Positions 18,247 to 27,995 of a stretch of 64,000 bases of DNA are shown one piece after another; the stretch's first letter is position 1, and each line of letters begins with the position of its first letter. Both the position numbers and the translations under genes were made by a program. Source of the stretch: Marinobacterium sp. xm-d-530 (GTDB taxonomy: Bacteria > Pseudomonadota > Gammaproteobacteria > Pseudomonadales > Balneatricaceae); contig CATEEE010000039.1 in the NCBI GenBank assembly GCA_949499045.1, positions 3,938 through 67,937 on the forward strand, in the 5' to 3' direction. The notes below the pieces were generated by a model. That model did not search any database. It was given only the letters and a program-made list of their open reading frames with translations, and had not been told where the DNA came from.

Positions 18247-19125
18247 ATGAGCACACCTGATCAAATACAACGCGTCCTTTTTGATAATGCCGATGTGCGA
18301 GGCGTTGTTGTCGGTCTTGAAGAGAGTTTCCAACAAGCGATCGCTTATGGTGACTACCCAGACGAGATTCGTCACCTATTGGGTGAGATGTTGGCCGCGG
18401 TTGTGCTTTTAAGTTCAAATTTGAAAATCGAAGGGCGTTTGTCACTTCAAGCTCAGGGTGACAGTGGACTGCGCTTGTTGCTTGCTGAGTGTAACAACAA
18501 AGGCCAAGTACGTGCGATTGCCCGCTTTGATGAAGCGACGCTAAAACACGGTGAACGTTTTGACCACTCGTTTGTTAACGGTCGCATGGCGCTGACTATG
18601 GAACCTGAACAGGGCCAGCGTTATCAAGGTATTGTTCCACTTGAAGGTGCGACAGTTGCCGAGTGTATCGAAGGGTATTTCCGTCAATCGGAGCAGCTAC
18701 CCACCCAACTTATTCTGACCAGCAACGGTCAACGAGCAGCCGGCATGATGCTGCAAGTATTACCGGCTGCCGGGAACGGTGATGAGGATTGGAACCACAT
18801 CTCTACCTTGGCTCAAACATTGCAAAATGATGAGCTGCTTGAATTGGATAACGAGACCTTACTGTATCGTCTATTCCACCAAGAGAGCGCTCGTATCACA
18901 GACCCAGAAACGTTGACCTTCTCTTGCGACTGTTCACGTCAACGCAGTGCGGCAGCCTTGCAAACAATGACCGAAGTAGAGCTGCTAAGCCTTGCTGAAG
19001 AACACAACGGCGTCGTATCAACGACCTGTCATTTCTGTAATCGCGTCTATGATTTTGATGCGCAAGACATCAAAGCGCTGTTCCACAATGATGGGGCATT
19101 GAATGAGAGTGATTCATTACACTAA
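18247..19125 (+). CDS. hslO: Redox-regulated chaperone Hsp33
   Basis: A 292-residue cytoplasmic holdase, activated when oxidants release zinc from its C-terminal cysteines. The four zinc ligands are visible as CDC in FSCDCSRQRSAAAL near residue 227 and CHFC near 259, the Hsp33 CxC and CxxC pattern. The N-terminal core includes RHLLGEMLAAVVLLSSNLK and GRLSLQAQGDSGLRLL. The length equals E. coli HslO (292). The start is ATG 18247. It completes the yrfG-hslR-hslO run and is followed by a 188-bp gap before pckA. Confidence 0.96.
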   Translation: MSTPDQIQRVLFDNADVRGVVVGLEESFQQAIAYGDYPDEIRHLLGEMLAAVVLLSSNLKIEGRLSLQAQGDSGLRLLLAECNNKGQVRAIARFDEATLKHGERFDHSFVNGRMALTMEPEQGQRYQGIVPLEGATVAECIEGYFRQSEQLPTQLILTSNGQRAAGMMLQVLPAAGNGDEDWNHISTLAQTLQNDELLELDNETLLYRLFHQESARITDPETLTFSCDCSRQRSAAALQTMTEVELLSLAEEHNGVVSTTCHFCNRVYDFDAQDIKALFHNDGALNESDSLH

Positions 19126-19313
19126 AGGTTATCGATCTGGGGGTTTGTAAGAGCCCCTGGCTATGAGATAATTGCCCACCTACAAAAAGAGTTGGCCACG
19201 ACCTTTCAAACCAACCGCCAAAAAAAATTATTTAAATTATTTTTCCGCGTTCCGCCCTCCACAGGGACGGTAACTTTTAGGTACAAATGGGTTAAAACCC
19301 AAGGGATCAGTTG

Positions 19314-20861
19314 ATGACTAAAGAGTCAATCGCAGAGAATCATCTTAACCTTACGCCGGCCGCGTTGGTTGAGGCTGCTATCGCACGCAATGAGGGTGTA
19401 TTAGCTAACACAGGCGCACTTGTTGTTACCACAGGTAAGCGCACAGGTCGTTCACCACTGGATCGTTTCATCGTTCAAGAGCCAAGCACATCCGATGCAA
19501 TCTCTTGGGGTCCAATTAACCGTCCATTCGATGCAGGCAAATTTGATGCTTTATGGGCGCGTGTTGAAGCGTATATTTCTGAGCAGGAATCGTTCACTTC
19601 TGAAGTTCACGTCGGCTCTGATCCTAGTCACTACCTTGCAGTTCGTATGACAACTGAAACAGCGTGGCAAAATCTTTTTGGTCAAAACCTCTTCATCCGT
19701 CCAAGCGACTACAACCCTAAGGGTAAAGAAGAGTGGCAAATTCTAAACGCTGCTGGCTTCGAATGTGAGCCAGAGCGTGATGGCACCAACTCTGATGGTT
19801 GTGTCATTCTGAACTTCGCGCAACGTAAAGTGTTGATCGCCGGTATGCGTTACGCAGGCGAAATGAAGAAAGCGATGTTCTCTGTGCAAAACTTCCTTCT
19901 ACCTGAAAAAGACGTTCTACCGATGCACTGCTCAGCGAACATCGGTGAAGATGGCTCAACAACGCTTTTCTTCGGTCTTTCGGGCACTGGTAAAACGACT
20001 CTTTCTGCTGACCCAAGCCGTTACCTAATTGGCGATGATGAGCACGGTTGGGCGAAAGGCGGTGTCTTCAACCTAGAAGGCGGTTGTTACGCTAAGACAA
20101 TCAACCTTAGCCAGAAAAACGAACCGATCATTTGGGATGCAATCCGTTTTGGTGCAATCGTCGAAAACGTTGTTCTAGACGAGTGTCGTGAAGCTGATTA
20201 TAACGATGTTAGCCTGACTGAGAACGGCCGTTGTGCTTACCCTCTAAGTCATGTTGAGAAACGTTCAGCAACTAACATGGGTGACGAGCCTGATAACATC
20301 GTATTCCTAACCTGCGATTTAACAGGCGTACTTCCTCCCGTCTCTATCCTGAGTAAAGAAGCAGCAGCGTACCACTTCCTATCTGGTTACACAGCGTTGG
20401 TAGGTTCTACAGAGATGGGTTCAGGTGGCGGCATTAAGTCGACCTTCTCTACCTGTTTTGGCGCACCATTCTTCCCACGTCCACCAAGCGAATACGCAGA
20501 ACTTCTTATTAAGCGTATCGAAGAGTACGGCTCTAAAGTCTACCTAGTTAACACTGGTTGGACCGGTGGTAGCTACGGCACAGGTGAGCGTTTCAGCATC
20601 CCAACAACCCGCGGCATCATTTCAGCGATCCAACACGGATACCTGAAAGATGTTGAGACTAAGCACATCCCTGGTCTAAACCTAGAAGTGCCTGTAACCG
20701 TGCAGGGTGTTGATGATAACCTACTTGTGCCACGCGATACTTGGGCAAATGGCGCAGATTACGACGCGGCTTGTGCAGATCTAACATCGCAATTTGTTAA
20801 CAATTTCGAAAAATTCGAAGGCGTTGATGAGAAGATCATTGCAGCGGGCCCTCAAGTTTAA
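19314..20861 (+). CDS. pckA: Phosphoenolpyruvate carboxykinase (ATP)
   Basis: A 515-residue enzyme converting oxaloacetate and ATP to phosphoenolpyruvate, CO2 and ADP, the entry to gluconeogenesis. Markers are the substrate-side segment [13 protein letters not shown] near residue 44, the P-loop [14 protein letters not shown] near 222, metal-site LIGDDEHGW near 240 and the adenine region [15 protein letters not shown] near 418. ATG 19314 has AAGGGA seven bases upstream; the frame opens one codon earlier at a TTG. It is monocistronic, with a strong terminator. Use of organic acids or amino acids as carbon sources fits the oxoproline operon nearby. Confidence 0.96.
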   Translation: MTKESIAENHLNLTPAALVEAAIARNEGVLANTGALVVTTGKRTGRSPLDRFIVQEPSTSDAISWGPINRPFDAGKFDALWARVEAYISEQESFTSEVHVGSDPSHYLAVRMTTETAWQNLFGQNLFIRPSDYNPKGKEEWQILNAAGFECEPERDGTNSDGCVILNFAQRKVLIAGMRYAGEMKKAMFSVQNFLLPEKDVLPMHCSANIGEDGSTTLFFGLSGTGKTTLSADPSRYLIGDDEHGWAKGGVFNLEGGCYAKTINLSQKNEPIIWDAIRFGAIVENVVLDECREADYNDVSLTENGRCAYPLSHVEKRSATNMGDEPDNIVFLTCDLTGVLPPVSILSKEAAAYHFLSGYTALVGSTEMGSGGGIKSTFSTCFGAPFFPRPPSEYAELLIKRIEEYGSKVYLVNTGWTGGSYGTGERFSIPTTRGIISAIQHGYLKDVETKHIPGLNLEVPVTVQGVDDNLLVPRDTWANGADYDAACADLTSQFVNNFEKFEGVDEKIIAAGPQV

Positions 20862-20883
20862 GAGGCAGCATGCAGTATAGAGA

Positions 20884-20906
20884 GGCGACCTTAGGTCGCC
20901 TTTTTT
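20884..20906 (+). terminator. Rho-independent terminator of pckA
   Basis: A perfect 7-bp stem GGCGACC (20884-20890) and GGTCGCC (20894-20900) with a three-base loop, followed by T6. Confidence 0.9.
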
Positions 20907-21132
20907 GTTTCTGTAAAAAGTCTGATTACGACCCTTCTCTGCCATTTCCAGGATTCGGATAAATGACTAGTTTTGGCCCATTTCGGTCCTTTAGATGGTT
21001 CTAATGAGTCGAAAAAGCGGACATTTTGATCAATAGGTATCCAGTATAGTTCGTGATCATTCAAATATATGAGGCATGGACTTTTTACGGCACTTGCTAA
21101 AAGTGAAGCACAAAATACCATGCCTGTATTCG

Positions 21133-22868
21133 TTAAATATCGAGTACTAACTTCTTAGATTTAGAACGCGAGCAGCACACTGCTATCTTTGAGTTCTGAC
21201 CTTTCTCCAAATCGGTTTGTACTAGATCGCGGTGATCCGGTGATCCTTCGATTACTTTTGTCAGACAGGTTCCGCATACACCGGACTGGCATGACATTAG
21301 TACATCGATACCCTCGTCTTTAAGGCGGTTTGCGATGGTCTGTCCGGGCTCAACCTCAAACACCCGCCCTGAGCGACGTGCTTCGACCGTAAAGGCCTGG
21401 CCATTGGTGTCGATCTCAGCGCCAAAGTGCTCTTTGTGCAGGGTCGATTCATCCCAGCCCAGTGCTTTGGCTGAATCAAATATGAAATCCATAAACCCGT
21501 TAGGTCCGCAGACATAAAGGTGCTTATCTGCTTGAGGGTTTGCCAGGATTGATGGCATATTGGCTGTATTGTGATCCAGAATCAGACTGACCTGCTCAGG
21601 ATAGAGGGCTTTCAGCTCGGTATAAAATGCCATTTGCTCCTTCCCACGCCCGAAATAGTACAGTTGGAAGTTTTGGTTCTGTGCACTTAATGACTCGGCC
21701 ATCGCTTTGATTGGTGTAATACCGATGCCACCCCCAAACAGAAGTGAAGTAGAGACTTTGTCTTGCAACGGAAAATGGTTTCCTTGTTTGGATATCCTGA
21801 TGCTGTCACCCTCAGACAGTTTTTCGTGTATCTCGACCGACCCGCCACGGCTGTTTGGATCTTTAAGCACTGCAACTGCGCATGTGCCAGGCGAACATTG
21901 TGTTGTGTGCAGTGAATACTGACGAATTAGTCCTGAAGGTAACTCGATATCGATATGTGAACCCGGTTCAGGTTGTTCGTACCGCGTTAGATCATTTACT
22001 TCAAACACCAGTTCAACAATGGCGTCTGCGACTGGCTTTCGGCTGATGATACGTGCGTCAATCCAGCGCTCATCAACGTCTACGACTGTCGCTTCCTGCA
22101 CTTCCTTTAAAGGTTCAACGTCCACTTTCACTGGCAGTGTTGCCCAAGCTCTGATCGAGTTGTTCATGGCCACTGTGGGTTCCGCAGTCAAATGGAACTG
22201 CTTGATTCGCTTGCGCATAGATTGCAGGAGTGATCGGATCTCGAGTCGCGCTAGGTGCATCCCCATGCACATATGGATACCGTGACCGAATCCGACATGG
22301 TCGTGCACATCCCGTGTGATGTCGAAGTCATCGGGGTTGGTGTATTTACGTTCATCACGGTTAGCGGAAGCATACATCACTAACACGCGTGAACCTTCGG
22401 GAATCACGGTGCCACCGATCTCATAGTCCTTGATCGCATAACGGGTTAGCGCACGTAAAGGGCTGGCGAGGCGCACACCTTCTTCAATCGCGTTATCGAT
22501 AAGGCTAGGATCTTTACGGATCAGTTGCCACTGGTCGGGATTGTCGGCGAACAGTTTAATCAGTTGCCCAGTGGCTGAAATCGTTGAATCCAGACTGGGA
22601 TTGATATAGTCACGCATCAACTGTGCACACTCATCGCGTGAAATGCCGCGAGCTTCACCTACTTCAAATATGCGATGTGCCCAACCACCTTTGACTAATT
22701 TATCTGGCGTGCCGTTCTCGTCCAGGAATTTCTTCAGGTCTTTGAGTACCTCCATAGAGGCGCGGGTACGAGGGTTATCATCGCCAAAAAGGTTGAAAGT
22801 GGCTGACGCCCATTTCAGCATTTGAGCCGGCGAGGTGTTAGGTAAGCCTACCAGCTCAGCGACAATGG
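21133..22868 (-). pseudogene. Cytochrome P450-reductase fusion (CYP116B-like), 5' truncated
   Basis: The remaining reading frame encodes the C-terminal two thirds of a P450 fused to a phthalate-dioxygenase-reductase-like module. Visible P450 parts are the I-helix region (NPSLDSTISATG), ExxR in EEGVRLASP, and heme-cysteine loop FGHGIHMCMGMHLARLE. After a linker come the FMN site (RQYSLHT), a nucleotide site (GGGIGITPIKAMAE) and a C-terminal 2Fe-2S ferredoxin (CQSGVCGTC, last Cys further on). Roughly the first 150 P450 residues are absent: recognisable sequence begins at VAELVGLP, next to the broken aldehyde dehydrogenase. The frame could open at a TTG at 22881, but without the N-terminal half of the fold and without its promoter it is probably non-functional. 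The reductase half looks intact. Confidence 0.82.
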
Positions 22869-23380
22869 GACCGTTGAACAATGCTAAACAGCTTCGCGTG
22901 GTGCGCTCGATGATCGATGAAGCGATCGATGCGGGAGCCGATGTCAGGGAGTGTGGACAGATCCCCGATGAGGCGATGTATGCCGAAGGCTACTTCCAGC
23001 GGCCAACGCTAGTAATTGACCCTGATCCTTCACTGAGAATCGTTCGTGAAGAGCAATTTGGACCCGCATTGCCAATCATGCCCTTTGATACGGAAGATGA
23101 GGTAATCGCTAAAGCGAACGATAGTGAATTTGGACTTTGCTCATCAATCTGGACCGAGGACTATGAGCGAGCTGTCAGGTTGAGTCGGCGTATTGAAGCG
23201 GGCTATACCTATCTAAACGCTCATGGTCCTTCAGCACAGGATAGGAAAGGCCCCTTTGGCGGTTTTAAACACTCAGGCTTCGGAAGAAACTTTGGTTATG
23301 AAGGAGTACTGGCGTTCCAAGGATACCACTGTATTTCCGCACCGAGGGGGCGTTTGATTGCCGATGGTGTTGTCGGTTGA
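22865..23380 (+). pseudogene. Aldehyde dehydrogenase, 5' truncated remnant
   Basis: About 172 codons match the C-terminal third of an NAD(P)-dependent aldehyde dehydrogenase: MGPLNNAKQ, then EGYFQRPTLVIDPDPSLRIV, EEQFGPALPIMPF, NDSEFGLCSSIW and the closing KGPFGGFKHSGFGRNFG. Intact enzymes have about 480 residues. The part carrying the NAD fold, the general-base glutamate (ELGGK region) and the catalytic cysteine is missing, so the remnant cannot be active. The homology starts within a few bases of the point where the divergent P450 homology starts. One deletion removing both 5' ends and the shared promoter region explains this. The frame can be read from GTG 22835, but those upstream codons are P450 antisense. 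Confidence 0.85.
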
Positions 23381-24636
23381 AAACCAAAGGTCACAGCTAC
23401 ACAAGCGGATCAGCCTTTGCCCCATGACTGATCCTAGCCTCTGGGATAATTGCAGCACTCCATGTTGGTAAATTATCGCCAGCTTTAAGTTCATTAACCG
23501 ATGCATTTCAGCTAACAGCAGCAGAATCAGGCTGGTTGTTGTCGGTCATCCAGTTAGTGGGGGCTACGAGTAGTGTGCTATTGGGATTTGTCATAGGTCA
23601 AATCGGTCCTCGTACCAGTCTATTGACGGGTCTTCTGGTTACTGCAATTTCGAGTCTAGCAGGGGGGTGGGCTTCATCTGGTACCCAGCTATTGATTTTG
23701 AGAATTCTTGAAGGCTTAGGTTTTGTATTGATAGTACTACCCGGCCCAGGATTACTTCGCCAGTTCGTACATCCGCGTAAGATAAATCTATGGGTGGGCT
23801 ACTGGGGCGGCTTCATGGGTGCTGGTGTTGGTATGGCGATGCTGATGGGCCCAAGGTTTATCGATATATCGGGTTGGCAGAATTGGTGGATTTTTAGCGG
23901 TCTGATCACAATATTGGTGATGTTCCTTGCCTACTTGGTTATCCCCACTGCAACTATTCCTGCCGTTTGCTTAAAATCTGGCAGCTATTCTGAACGTATC
24001 AAAAAAGACCTACTGTGTGTGATCCAAGACCCTAGGGTTGGTCTGCTTGCTGGAGTTTTCGCTCTCTGTGCTGGACAGTGGCTGGCTGTCATGGGCTTTT
24101 TACCATCAATATATGAAGCTAATGGTTTAGATTCTAATAAAATATCGATTTATACTGCGTTAATAGCATTCTCGAGTGTAATCGGAAATCTGTTGGCTGG
24201 GCGTCTTCTGCACCATTCTGCCTCACCTATCTACCTAGTACGCTTGTCCTATTCAGCTATGGTTATCGCATCAATTGTGTTGTTTTCATACCCTGCAAAA
24301 GCTAGCTTCATTATTCCTTATGCATCGGCAATCGTATTCTCCTTTTTTGCGGGTGTAATTCCGGCGGTTATATTCTCAATCGTTGTAAATCAGTTTGGTG
24401 TGAGTACTAAAACTTCTACGGTTATTGGCTTAGTTCAACAGATTTCCGCATTTGCTCAGCTATCGATTCCGCCACTACTGGGTTGGTATATTAGCGTTGC
24501 GGGTGGGTGGAGTATGGCGTGGACCTTATTGTTATCTTTATCAACCGTTGGGGTTTTACTAACAGCAAAATTGTCTCCCAGTGTGCACTATGCATCGCAG
24601 CATGAGCTGTCGTCATTCAAAAGGAGGGCTGACTGA
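23377..24636 (+). pseudogene. MFS transporter (CynX/NimT-like) with an early in-frame stop
   Basis: Reading from TTG 23377, which overlaps the aldehyde dehydrogenase stop, gives a 16-residue start (MKTKGHSYTSGSAFAP). A TGA at 23425-23427 follows, and then about 403 residues of major facilitator sequence run on in the same frame (LILASGIIAALHVGKL, the signature-like loop GFVIGQIGPRTSLLTG and a full set of helices). Trp is usual just before LILA in such transporters, so TGG to TGA is the likely change. The only later ATG (23536) would remove the first membrane helix. I therefore call it disrupted; use of a rare start after 23427 cannot be excluded. The substrate is unknown. It ends the decayed P450-aldehyde dehydrogenase cluster. 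Confidence 0.65.
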
Positions 24637-25118
24637 GGCCTCCAAATTATTTAGCCTTGTTTCATGAGTGTGGATATTTTGTTCCAACAATGTCGTCTAC
24701 TGGGAACTACATTCTGTGTATGCGCTTCGTTATCAGTAATACGAGGCTAGTTCCGGCGGTTTGACCTGGTTAATTGTAATGTCCGCTACCGAGAAATCGA
24801 AATATTCCTGTTTAGACCGCAAAGTGCGCGTCTGAGCACATCGGAATCGTTGTGGTAAGGTTTGGGCCTTGGCGGACTATTAGGGGAGAAGTCAGTGTTT
24901 AACTAATATTGATGTTTGGTTAGTCATCGTACCTACCCCCTGATAAGATAACTGAAGCGGGTAGTAGGTGGTCTTGGTTAGTCTATGGTTACACCTTTCA
25001 GATGAATTCTGGTTGAATGATCAATAGGCAAATCCATCTTGGTTGAATCCGCGAACAACAGCTTCCCCGGATGGAGTTTTTCATATTTGTTTGTGCCCGC
25101 CCAATCAAGGAACGTTAA
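24637..25118. other. 482-bp intergenic region with a degenerate repeat
   Basis: No gene-like frame, tRNA or clear terminator is visible. The stretch at 24781-24829 is an imperfect copy of a sequence at 34883-34931, listed separately. The right part should contain the LysR gene promoter; AAGGA at about 25109-25113 serves as its ribosome site. Confidence 0.5.
24781..24829 (+). repeat. Imperfect repeat, copy A
   Basis: Begins GTCCGCTACCGAGAAATCG and ends AAAGTGCGC. It aligns without gaps to copy B, with 17 of the first 19 bases identical and about 60 percent identity after that, rising again at the shared GTGCGC end. Confidence 0.55.
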
Positions 25119-26015
25119 GTGAACTATAAAAGGTTGGAAACTTTCCTTCTGGTATCAACGCTGGGGAGTTTTCGTAAAGCAGCAGAACGTCTATTCACCA
25201 CTCAGCCAGCCGTTTCCAACCGAATCAGCGCGCTTGAGGAGGAGCTCGGGTGCCGCTTATTCGAACGCGAGCAAGGTCTCGGCGGCATACGGTTGACAGC
25301 TAAGGGAGAGGAACTGCTACCGTACGCTGAGAAGATTGTCTTCATGTCGAATCAATTAAGGCAGCGGGCTGATTCGGAGCTTCAGCAGGCAGGCCTGCTT
25401 CGGCTCGGCGTATCAGAGACGATCGTGCACTCTTGGCTTCCATCATTGATGACCGCGCTACATGAAGAGATGCCCAATCTCGATATCGAACTGACCGTTG
25501 ATGTCACGAGCAATCTCAGAGCGTCTCTTATTGATCACTCAATTGACCTAGCGTTTTTAATGGGGCCTATCAGCGAACCGCAAATCGTGAATGAGGATTT
25601 GTGTAGCTTCCCTGTCCACTGGGTTGCCAGTCCAAAACTAGATCTTCCGGATCGCTGTCTGAAACTGACCGAGTTGCAGAATTGGCCGATCATTACGTAC
25701 GCCAAGAACACCAAGCCCTTTGCAGAGATCAGTAACAGATTCAAGAAAATAGAGGATACCCCAACGCGATTTTTTTCGTCGAGCTCGCTCGCGGCATCGA
25801 TGAAAATGACCTTGGATGGCGTAGGAATATCGGCACTGCCATCAGCGGTAATTCAGAGTGAGCTCGAGCGTGGGGAATTAGTCCGTTTGAGCGTTGAATG
25901 GGAGCCTCGTGAGCTGTTTTTTACAGCTTCATACGCAACAGTGCCGCCAAATTACCTGGTTCGCCGAGCTTGCTCACGGGCTGTTGAGCTTGCGGCTGAA
26001 TACCGAGCTGAATGA
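25119..26015 (+). CDS. LysR-family transcriptional regulator
   Basis: A 298-residue regulator starting at GTG 25119. The winged helix-turn-helix is at residues about 3-62 (RLETFLLVSTLGSFRKAAER, TTQPAVSNRISALEEELGCRLFERE). The C-terminal periplasmic-binding-like effector domain spans about 90-295 (LRLGVSETIVHSWLPSLM, DLAFLMGPIS). It is in the same orientation as the cyclase-TRAP-pxp operon and 101 bp upstream of it, rather than divergent as is usual. An AT-rich palindrome in that gap may be its binding site. The likely role is control of the oxoproline operon in response to an imported carboxylate or 5-oxoproline; this is inferred from position only. Confidence 0.88.
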   Translation: MNYKRLETFLLVSTLGSFRKAAERLFTTQPAVSNRISALEEELGCRLFEREQGLGGIRLTAKGEELLPYAEKIVFMSNQLRQRADSELQQAGLLRLGVSETIVHSWLPSLMTALHEEMPNLDIELTVDVTSNLRASLIDHSIDLAFLMGPISEPQIVNEDLCSFPVHWVASPKLDLPDRCLKLTELQNWPIITYAKNTKPFAEISNRFKKIEDTPTRFFSSSSLAASMKMTLDGVGISALPSAVIQSELERGELVRLSVEWEPRELFFTASYATVPPNYLVRRACSRAVELAAEYRAE

Positions 26016-26025
26016 TAAGATTTAT

Positions 26026-26051
26026 TTATAATTAGTACAAATAAATTATAA
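26026..26051. promoter_or_regulatory. AT-rich inverted repeat, possible LysR operator
   Basis: TTATAATT (26026-26033) and AATTATAA (26044-26051) form perfect 8-bp arms around a 10-base centre, just after the LysR stop and 65 bp before the cyclase-like gene. The size and position suit a regulator site for the operon. It could instead be a weak AT-rich hairpin. Confidence 0.4.
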
Positions 26052-26116
26052 TTCGACATGAGGTATGGCTCCGCTACTATTGGGAAGTACTTCTAAGCGT
26101 CAGGAATGCGGAGACA

Positions 26117-26926
26117 ATGAAAGCATATTCAAAATACAAACAAGGCTTACTGGATAACTCCCTCGAACATCGCTCAGCCATACGCAACGGTAGCTACAGT
26201 GGAACAACTTCAGGCCTCGCACCCGGGTTCGTGCAAGGTAACGTTGTAATTCTCCCGTCAGCTTACGCTGAGGACTTTTACAAATTTTGTCATCAAAACC
26301 CAACGCCTTGCCCTTTGATTTCTGTGTCTGAAGCAGGCGATCCGAGTATGCCGGCGCTGGGAAAAGATTTGGACATCCGCACCGACATTCCAGAGTATCT
26401 AGTGTTTCGTGATGGGCAAGTTGCCGAAACCCTGACCGATCTCACCTCAATATGGAGAGACGATTTAGTTACCTTCGTTCTGGGGTGTTCATTCTCGTTT
26501 GAGGATGCACTGCAGTCAGCTGGCATACCTGTGCGCAATGTAGACAGCTGCTCGAATGTTTCGATGTATCGCACTAATATCCCTACCAAACCTGCCGGCC
26601 CTTTCAAGGGGGATTTGGTTGTGACAATGCGACCCTTCAGCCCAAAGGATGCAATTAGGGCGATTCAAATTACTACAAGGCTACCTAAGGCACATGGCGC
26701 GCCCGTGCATATAGGATCACCATCACTTATTGGGATTCGAGATCTCAGTAAGCCTGAGTTTGGCGACCCCGTCGATATCTATGAGCACGAAATCCCGGTC
26801 TACTGGGGCTGCGGCGTTACCACTCAGGTCGCGTTAGAGGGGGCTAAACTACCCTTTGCGATTACACATGTGCCAGGAAAAATGATCATAACGGAGTTGC
26901 TTAATGAGGAGCTCTCGGTCCTTTAA
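26117..26926 (+). CDS. Putative hydro-lyase, YcsI/DUF1445 (D-glutamate cyclase-like) family
   Basis: A 269-residue soluble protein of the YcsI/DUF1445 family. Typical segments are [14 protein letters not shown] near residue 36, [20 protein letters not shown] near 73, [17 protein letters not shown] near 115, [17 protein letters not shown] near 148 and [13 protein letters not shown] near 230. The mammalian relative (DGLUCY) cyclizes D-glutamate to 5-oxo-D-proline; bacterial members are annotated as putative hydro-lyases and most are untested. ATG 26117 has GGAGA at 26109-26113. It is first in an operon with a TRAP transporter and the three 5-oxoprolinase subunits, which makes a role in the glutamate/oxoproline route plausible. 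Confidence 0.88.
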   Translation: MKAYSKYKQGLLDNSLEHRSAIRNGSYSGTTSGLAPGFVQGNVVILPSAYAEDFYKFCHQNPTPCPLISVSEAGDPSMPALGKDLDIRTDIPEYLVFRDGQVAETLTDLTSIWRDDLVTFVLGCSFSFEDALQSAGIPVRNVDSCSNVSMYRTNIPTKPAGPFKGDLVVTMRPFSPKDAIRAIQITTRLPKAHGAPVHIGSPSLIGIRDLSKPEFGDPVDIYEHEIPVYWGCGVTTQVALEGAKLPFAITHVPGKMIITELLNEELSVL

Positions 26927-26968
26927 ACCGCCAGATACAGGCATCAATAAAAACAATGGAGATCAACC

Positions 26969-27937
26969 ATGTTAAAGAAATTTGCATACACCGCACTTCT
27001 CGCAACTAGTCTTGCGGCCACTAGTGTTCAAGCAGCCAAGTGGAATATGCCGACACCCTACGGTGACGCAAACCTTCCAACCAAGATTGCTTATGCGTTC
27101 GCGGAGGAGATAACTGCTGCTAGTAATGGTGAAATCGAAGTTACCGTGCATTCTGGCGCCTCGCTGATTAAGCACCCAGAAATTCCCCGCGCGGTGAAGA
27201 CTGGTCAGGTTCAGCTTGGTGAGATTTTTATCGGTATCATGGGTAACACACACCCTGTTTTCAAACACGACAATATTCCGTTTCTTGCAACCAATTACGA
27301 AGATGCAGAGAAACTCTGGAACGCAGCGCGACCTGAAGTTGAAAAGCAACTGGAACGCGAAGGCATGACACTGCTTTACACTGTGCCTTGGCCGGCCCAG
27401 AGCCTCTACACTAAAAAGCCAGTGGCTAAACTTGAAGATCTTCAGGGGCTCAAGATGCGTGCTTACAGTCCGTCAACATCGCGCCTTGCAGATCTGATGA
27501 ATACCACGCCAACAACGGTACAGGTTCCTGAGATTCCGCAAGCGTTCAGCACTGGAATCATCGATGCGATGATCACATCACCCTCCACAGGTGCTAATGG
27601 GCAGGCTTGGGACTATCTGTCACACTACACAGACATCGCGGCATGGATTCCGAAGAACGTGATTGTAGCCAATACTCGTGCCTTCAAAGGCTTGAGCGCC
27701 GAGACTCAGCAAGCGATCATGGATGCCGCGGCTAAAGCCGAGGCTAAAGGTTGGGAAGGAGTTCGTGCTCAAGCCAAAATGGATACTGACACGCTTGCAA
27801 CAAACGGTATCCAGGTTAGTGCACCAAGTGCCGAACTGATGTCTGCTCTTCAAGAAATCGGCACTGTAATGGTTGACGAGTGGAAAGCTGAAGCGCCTGA
27901 AGAAGTCTCAGCTATTCTGAGCGCTTACGGTAAGTAA
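26969..27937 (+). CDS. TRAP transporter solute-binding protein, DctP family
   Basis: A 322-residue periplasmic binding protein. The signal peptide is about residues 1-22 (FAYTALLATSLAATSVQAA). The DctP-family core has LPTKIAYAFAEEITAASNGE near the start and LQGLKMRAYSPSTSRLADLM near residue 155, where the conserved Arg contacts the carboxylate of the ligand, followed by EIPQAFSTGIIDAMITSP. It delivers an organic acid to the QM membrane pair encoded just downstream. The ligand is not readable from sequence; the pxp genes suggest 5-oxoproline, glutamate or a related acid. ATG 26969 follows a GGAG at 26956-26959. Confidence 0.9.
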   Translation: MLKKFAYTALLATSLAATSVQAAKWNMPTPYGDANLPTKIAYAFAEEITAASNGEIEVTVHSGASLIKHPEIPRAVKTGQVQLGEIFIGIMGNTHPVFKHDNIPFLATNYEDAEKLWNAARPEVEKQLEREGMTLLYTVPWPAQSLYTKKPVAKLEDLQGLKMRAYSPSTSRLADLMNTTPTTVQVPEIPQAFSTGIIDAMITSPSTGANGQAWDYLSHYTDIAAWIPKNVIVANTRAFKGLSAETQQAIMDAAAKAEAKGWEGVRAQAKMDTDTLATNGIQVSAPSAELMSALQEIGTVMVDEWKAEAPEEVSAILSAYGK

Positions 27938-27995
27938 GTTAAACTTCTGGCCACCGGTCCAAAGCTGATCGGTGGCCTAGCGAAGCGATCCCCCT

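Noticed and set aside
20891..21121. 76-codon minus-strand frame between pckA and the P450 remnant
   Set aside because: It runs into the pckA terminator, has no known motif, and includes a GTCCGCT-type intergenic repeat core; probably chance.
22835..22864. GTG start for a short intact aldehyde dehydrogenase-like gene
   Set aside because: These codons are the antisense of P450 sequence, and the remaining protein has no catalytic Cys or Glu.
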